Source: Lachnospiraceae bacterium
Lineage (GTDB): Bacteria; Bacillota; Clostridia; Lachnospirales; Lachnospiraceae
Assembly (NCBI GenBank): GCA_017480195.1
Contig: JAFVBE010000017.1
Span: 32,814 to 96,813 of the forward strand
DNA length: 64,000 nucleotides
Direction: 5' to 3'
Position numbers and translations under genes: made by a program. How positions within the stretch are numbered: the first letter of the stretch is position 1; every line of letters begins with the position of its first letter. Below, piece after piece: positions 59,965 to 64,000 of this stretch. The notes beneath the pieces are model-generated. The model saw nothing but the letters and a program-made list of their open reading frames with translations, was not told the DNA's origin and did not search any database.

Positions 59965-60585
59965 ATGGCAACAGTAGCAGTTTATAACATCGAAGGTAAA
60001 GAAGTTGATAAGCTTGAGCTTAATGACAATGTGTTCGGTGTTGAGATAAATGAACATTTATTACATCAGGCAGTTGTTACACAGTTAGCAAACAGCCGTC
60101 AGGGAACACAGAGTGCTAAGACTCGTTCAGAGGTTTCCGGTGGTGGTAGGAAGCCATGGAGACAGAAAGGAACAGGTCATGCAAGACAGGGTTCAATCAG
60201 AGCTCCACAGTGGAAAGGCGGCGGAGTAGTATTTGCACCAAAGCCAAGAGATTATTCAATGAAGATGAATAAGAGAGAGAAGCAGATAGCAATTAAGTCA
60301 GCTCTGACTTCAAAGGTTAATGATGAGAAGCTTATCGTAGTTGATGAGTTAAAGTTAGATGAAATTAAAACTAATAACTTTGTTAAGATATTGGATGCCC
60401 TTAAGGCTCCAAAGGCATTGGTAGTAACTAAGGACAATGATAAGAATGTTGTTCTTTCAGCAAGAAATATTCCTACTGTTAAGACTACATTATCAAGTAC
60501 ATTAAGTGTATATGATATTCTTAAATACGAATCACTTGTTATTACTAAGGATGCAGTAGCAGCAATTGAGGAGGTGTATGCATAA
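59965..60585 (+). CDS. rplD: 50S ribosomal protein L4
   Basis: 206 residues. The extended loop [30 protein letters not shown] reaches into the exit tunnel. In some bacteria L4 also controls its own operon through the S10 leader. The last base of its stop codon is the first base of rplW. Confidence 0.97.
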   Translation: MATVAVYNIEGKEVDKLELNDNVFGVEINEHLLHQAVVTQLANSRQGTQSAKTRSEVSGGGRKPWRQKGTGHARQGSIRAPQWKGGGVVFAPKPRDYSMKMNKREKQIAIKSALTSKVNDEKLIVVDELKLDEIKTNNFVKILDALKAPKALVVTKDNDKNVVLSARNIPTVKTTLSSTLSVYDILKYESLVITKDAVAAIEEVYA

Positions 60586-60884
60586 TGGCAGATATCAAAT
60601 ATTATGATGTAATTTTAAAGCCTGTACTCACTGAGAAGAGTATGAATGCAATGGCTGAGAAGAAGTACACTTTCCTTGTTCATCCTGAAGCAACTAAGAG
60701 TCAGGTTAAGGAAGCTGTTGAGAAGATGTTTGAAGGAACTAAGGTTGCCAAGGTCAACACTATGAACTATGATGGCAAGACCAAGAGACGCGGAATGACC
60801 TATGGCAAGACAGCCAAGACTAAGAAGGCAGTAGTTCAGCTTACAGCAGAGAGCGCAGACATCGAGCTCTTCGAAGGACTGTAA
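60585..60884 (+). CDS. rplW: 50S ribosomal protein L23
   Basis: 99 residues. [40 protein letters not shown] is diagnostic. It lies at the tunnel exit and docks trigger factor and SRP. It overlaps rplD by 1 nt (TAATG). Confidence 0.97.
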   Translation: MADIKYYDVILKPVLTEKSMNAMAEKKYTFLVHPEATKSQVKEAVEKMFEGTKVAKVNTMNYDGKTKRRGMTYGKTAKTKKAVVQLTAESADIELFEGL

Positions 60885-60888
60885 GAAA

Positions 60889-61020
60889 AAGAAAAAATCC
60901 TGAAAGGATTTTCTTGAACTCGCTCAAAGCCGCGAGGGGCTCCCCTTCGCAGATGCTCGGGGCAGACATACGCAGTAAAGCGTGATAATAAATCATTGTT
61001 AAATCGAAAGGAGAAAAAAA
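60889..61020 (+). promoter_or_regulatory. rplW-rplB intergenic segment with hairpin
   Basis: AAG-AAAATCC (60889-60900) pairs with GGATTTT-CTT (60906-60915), which resembles a weak terminator. A G+C-rich stretch with GAGGGGCTCCCC follows, then an AAAGGAG ribosome binding site. The gap is 136 nt, much longer than the other gaps in this operon. Confidence 0.4.
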
Positions 61021-61863
61021 ATGGGAATTAAGACATATAACCCATATACACCTTCCAGAAGGAATATGACTGGTCTTGATTTTGAGGAGATTACTAAGAG
61101 CACTCCTGAGAAATCACTCCTTGCTAAGAAGAAAAAGACAGCAGGACGTAACAACCAGGGTAAAATAACTGTAAGACATCACGGCGGTGGAAACAGACAG
61201 AAATATAGAATAGTTGATTTTAAGAGAAATAAGGATGATGTACCTGCAAAGGTTGCAGCTATCGAGTACGATCCTAATAGAACAGCCAATATCGCACTTC
61301 TTTACTATGCAGATGGAGAGAAATCATATATCCTGGCTCCTGTAGGATTAAAGGTAGGCGATGAGGTTATGAATGGACCAAAGGCAGAGGTTAAGGTTGG
61401 TAATGCATTACCACTTTCAGAGATTCCTGTTGGTACAGAAATTCATAATATCGAGCTTTATCCGGGAAAGGGCGGACAATTAGTTCGTTCCGCAGGTAAC
61501 TCAGCACAGCTTATGGCTAAGGAAGGTAAATATGCTACTTTAAGACTTCCTTCAGGTGAGATGAGAATGGTTCCAATTATCTGCCGTGCAACTATCGGTC
61601 AGGTAGGAAATATTGAACATGGACTTGTTAATATAGGTAAGGCAGGACGCAAGCGTCATATGGGTATCAGACCTACTGTTCGTGGTTCTGTTATGAACCC
61701 TAACGATCACCCACATGGTGGTGGTGAAGGTAAGACCAGTATTGGTAGACCGGGTCCTTCTACTCCTTGGGGTAAGCCGGCACTTGGCTTAAAGACAAGA
61801 AAGAAGAACAAGCAGTCTAACAAGCTGATAATCAGAACAAGAGACGGAAAGAATGTTAAGTAA
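61021..61863 (+). CDS. rplB: 50S ribosomal protein L2
   Basis: 280 residues. [22 protein letters not shown] and the C-terminal [29 protein letters not shown], with the conserved His near the peptidyl transferase centre, are present. Needed for subunit joining. Confidence 0.98.
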   Translation: MGIKTYNPYTPSRRNMTGLDFEEITKSTPEKSLLAKKKKTAGRNNQGKITVRHHGGGNRQKYRIVDFKRNKDDVPAKVAAIEYDPNRTANIALLYYADGEKSYILAPVGLKVGDEVMNGPKAEVKVGNALPLSEIPVGTEIHNIELYPGKGGQLVRSAGNSAQLMAKEGKYATLRLPSGEMRMVPIICRATIGQVGNIEHGLVNIGKAGRKRHMGIRPTVRGSVMNPNDHPHGGGEGKTSIGRPGPSTPWGKPALGLKTRKKNKQSNKLIIRTRDGKNVK

Positions 61864-61875
61864 GGAGGGTAAACT

Positions 61876-62157
61876 ATGGCTCGTTCATTAAAAAAAGGAC
61901 CATTTGCAGATGATTATTTATTAAAGAAAATAGATGCATTAAATGCGGCAAATGACAAGCAGGTTATTAAGACATGGTCACGCCGTTCAACTATCTTCCC
62001 ATCATTCGTTGGTCATACAATCGCCGTATATGATGGAAGAAAGCATGTACCTGTATATATAACAGAGGATATGGTTGGACACAAGCTCGGAGAGTTTGTT
62101 TCAACAAGAACATACAGAGGACATGGAAAAGACGAAAAGAAAGGCAAGAGAGGTTAA
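61876..62157 (+). CDS. rpsS: 30S ribosomal protein S19
   Basis: 93 residues. [19 protein letters not shown] and [30 protein letters not shown] are typical. It binds 16S rRNA in the head of the small subunit with S13. AAGGAGGG precedes the ATG. Confidence 0.97.
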   Translation: MARSLKKGPFADDYLLKKIDALNAANDKQVIKTWSRRSTIFPSFVGHTIAVYDGRKHVPVYITEDMVGHKLGEFVSTRTYRGHGKDEKKGKRG

Positions 62158-62179
62158 GTAGGAAGGAGGATACATCAAA

Positions 62180-62569
62180 ATGGCAAAGGGACATAGATCT
62201 CAGGTTAAGAGATTAAGAAATGAAGAAAATAAAGATACAAGACCAAGAGCTACTGTATCATATGCCAGAGTTTCAGTAACAAAAGCATGCTTCGTATTAG
62301 ATGCTATAAGAGGTAAGGATGTAGCTTCTGCACTTGGAATTCTTGCTTATAATAACAGATACGCGTCAAAGGTTATAGAGAAATTATTAAAGTCAGCTAT
62401 TGCTAACGCTGAGAATAACAATGGACTTAAGGCTGAGGACCTTTACATTGCTGAGTGTTATGCAAACAAAGGACCTACAATGAAGAGAATTCAACCGAGA
62501 GCACAGGGCAGAGCTTATAGAATCGAGAAGAGAACAAGCCACATTACAATAGTGCTTGATGAAAGATAG
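62180..62569 (+). CDS. rplV: 50S ribosomal protein L22
   Basis: 129 residues, slightly longer than usual at the N-terminus. RVSVTKACFVLDAIRGKDVASALGIL and the beta-hairpin loop IQPRAQGRAYRIEKRTSHITIVL that lines the exit tunnel are present. AAGGAGG precedes the ATG. Confidence 0.97.
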   Translation: MAKGHRSQVKRLRNEENKDTRPRATVSYARVSVTKACFVLDAIRGKDVASALGILAYNNRYASKVIEKLLKSAIANAENNNGLKAEDLYIAECYANKGPTMKRIQPRAQGRAYRIEKRTSHITIVLDER

Positions 62570-62579
62570 GAGGTAAGCA

Positions 62580-63245
62580 ATGGGACAGAAGGTTAATCCA
62601 CATGGTTTAAGAGTCGGAGTCATCAAGGATTGGGATTCTAAATGGTATGCTGATACTAAAAATGATGAATTTGCTAATAACCTTGTTGAAGATTATAAAA
62701 TCAGAGAGTTTTTAAAGAAAGAACTTTACTCAGCTAATGTTTCTAAGATTGAAATCGAGAGAACTGCTGATAAGGTTAGAGTTAATGTATATACTGCTAA
62801 GCCTGGTATCGTAATCGGTAAGGGTGGTGCAGGAATCGAGAAGGTTAAGAATAAGGTTCAGAAGCTTACTTCTAAGAAGCTTATTATTGAAATCAAGGAG
62901 ATTAAGAAGCCTGATTTAGATGCTCAGCTTGTAGCAGAGAATATTGCCGCACAGCTTGAAAATCGTATCTCATTCAGAAAGGCTATGAAGTCTTGCATGG
63001 GCAGAACCATGAAGGCAGGAGCTTTAGGTATCAAGACTTCTGTATCCGGAAGACTTGGTGGCGCTGATATGGCAAGAACAGAGTTTTATAGTGAGGGAAC
63101 AATACCTCTTCAGACACTTCGTGCTGATATCGACTATGGATTTGCTGAAGCAGATACAACTTATGGTAAGGTCGGAGTTAAGACTTGGATTTACCATGGA
63201 GAAATACTCCCAACTAAGGGAAATAAGGAAGGGAGCGATAAATAA
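62580..63245 (+). CDS. rpsC: 30S ribosomal protein S3
   Basis: 221 residues. [24 protein letters not shown], a KH domain with [16 protein letters not shown] and the C-terminal [23 protein letters not shown]. It forms part of the mRNA entry site. Its stop codon overlaps the rplP start by 1 nt. Confidence 0.98.
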   Translation: MGQKVNPHGLRVGVIKDWDSKWYADTKNDEFANNLVEDYKIREFLKKELYSANVSKIEIERTADKVRVNVYTAKPGIVIGKGGAGIEKVKNKVQKLTSKKLIIEIKEIKKPDLDAQLVAENIAAQLENRISFRKAMKSCMGRTMKAGALGIKTSVSGRLGGADMARTEFYSEGTIPLQTLRADIDYGFAEADTTYGKVGVKTWIYHGEILPTKGNKEGSDK

Positions 63246-63691
63246 TGTTAATGCCTAAGAGAGTTAAGCACCGTAAGCAGTTCAGAGGTTCTATGAAGGG
63301 CAAGGCGCTTAGAGGAAACAAAATCACTAATGGTGAATATGGTATAGTTGCACTTGAGCCGGCATGGATCAAGTCAAATCAGATAGAGGCAGCCAGAATT
63401 GCTATGACACGTTATGTAAAGCGTAATGGTAAGGTTTGGATTAAGATATTCCCTGACAAGCCTGTTACAGCAAAGCCTGCTGAAACGCGTATGGGTTCAG
63501 GTAAAGGATCTCTTGAATACTGGGTAGCTGTTGTTAAGCCGGGCAGAGTAATGTTCGAGATTGCAGGTGTTCCTGAGGAAACTGCAAAGGAAGCTCTTCG
63601 CCTTGCTACACATAAATTACCTGTTAAGTGTAAGATAGTATCAAAGGCCGATTTGGAGGCTGAAGAAGGAGGTAATAGCAGTGAAGCTTAA
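63245..63691 (+). CDS. rplP: 50S ribosomal protein L16
   Basis: 148 residues. [23 protein letters not shown] and [37 protein letters not shown] are diagnostic. ATG 63245 fits the GGGAG at 63231-63235 (9-nt spacer); ATG 63251 is the common family start and is also possible. The end overlaps rpmC. Confidence 0.97.
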   Translation: MLMPKRVKHRKQFRGSMKGKALRGNKITNGEYGIVALEPAWIKSNQIEAARIAMTRYVKRNGKVWIKIFPDKPVTAKPAETRMGSGKGSLEYWVAVVKPGRVMFEIAGVPEETAKEALRLATHKLPVKCKIVSKADLEAEEGGNSSEA

Positions 63692-63884
63692 GGAATATAA
63701 AGAAGAATTAAATTCAAAGTCTCTTGAAGAATTACAAAGCGATTTAGTAGCTGCTAAGAAGGAATTATTTAACTTGAGATTCCAGAATGCCACTAATCAG
63801 CTTGAAAATACAAGCAGAATTAAAGATGTTAGAAAGAATATTGCAAGAATACAGACAGTTATAGCTCAGAAGGCTAAAGCTTAA
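63681..63884 (+). CDS. rpmC: 50S ribosomal protein L29
   Basis: 67 residues, two helices, with the family motif [32 protein letters not shown]. The start is GTG 63681, inside the last codons of rplP, after GAAGGAGG. Confidence 0.96.
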   Translation: MKLKEYKEELNSKSLEELQSDLVAAKKELFNLRFQNATNQLENTSRIKDVRKNIARIQTVIAQKAKA

Positions 63885-63905
63885 TATCGTAAAGGAGGAA
63901 ATATT

Positions 63906-64000
63906 GTGGACAGAAATCTGAGAAAAACACGTGTAGGTTTAGTTACAAGTGATAAGATGGATAAGACAATCGTTGTATCAATCGTTGATAATGTAAAGCA
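63906..64000 (+). CDS. rpsQ: 30S ribosomal protein S17, N-terminal part (cut by window end)
   Basis: 31 complete codons are present: MDRNLRKTRVGLVTSDKMDK and then TIVVSIVDNVK, the typical S17 start. The start is GTG 63906 after AAAGGAGG. It follows rpmC as in the standard S10 operon order. Confidence 0.93.
   Translation, partial: MDRNLRKTRVGLVTSDKMDKTIVVSIVDNVK

Overview
The window looks like a chromosomal segment of a spore-forming, low-G+C anaerobic Firmicute, most likely a member of the Lachnospiraceae. The evidence is gene content and order: a complete F-type ATP synthase operon; the sporulation/cell-division cluster spoVT-hup-rqcP(yabO)-yabP-yabQ-divIC-spoIIE-tilS-hpt-ftsH in the order known from Bacillus and Clostridia; a PdxST/PdxR vitamin B6 locus; a clostripain-type protease; and the S10 ribosomal protein operon with a Clostridia-type leader. 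The family assignment is inference from these genes and could not be checked against a database.

Layout. 1-303: end of rpiB. 373-7685: atp operon (atpZ-like, atpI, atpB-E-F-H-A-G-D-C), read from an extended -10 promoter; the c subunit carries the residues of Na+-coupled rings. 7711-9713: accessory islet with structured repeat A1, a GNAT gene with an early UGA, and a candidate type III toxin-antitoxin locus (RNA repeats, terminator, CptN-like toxin fused to a GNAT acetyltransferase). 9828-14675 (minus): hybrid histidine kinase and a degenerate PAS-GGDEF-EAL protein. 14857-19997: DUF3160 protein, membrane-anchored unknown, L-lactate dehydrogenase, CDF metal transporter. 20082-23365: pdxS-pdxT (minus) with structured repeat B1 between the two genes, and divergent pdxR. 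23468-28454: TPR-DUF4037-DUF4125 protein, CgeB-like glycosyltransferase, membrane diguanylate cyclase. 28481-30536: about 2 kb dominated by non-coding architecture: structured repeat A2, a hairpin, four 53-bp units, a long inverted repeat flanking an XRE/membrane gene, a nested small palindrome and structured repeat B2. 30558-40015: mnmA (minus), copper ATPase with a CopZ-like tail, corA, plsC, asparaginase (minus), GNAT, C11 protease lipoprotein. 40098-48754: sporulation/cell-division cluster, with three 80-bp repeats in front of tilS. 49063-58516: GH13 glycosidase, uvrB-small Cys-rich membrane protein-uvrA, fba, a membrane protein of unknown function. 58551-64000: S10 leader and rpsJ-rplC-rplD-rplW-rplB-rpsS-rplV-rpsC-rplP-rpmC-rpsQ (cut by the window end).

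The most interesting material is non-coding. Two dispersed repeat families (A and B) each occur twice, with long-range stems whose sequences differ between copies but stay complementary, which suggests selection on structure. Both A copies start 25-26 nt after a stop codon and end in a strong hairpin. The CptN-GNAT fusion behind its antitoxin-like RNA repeats is the most unusual protein-level arrangement.
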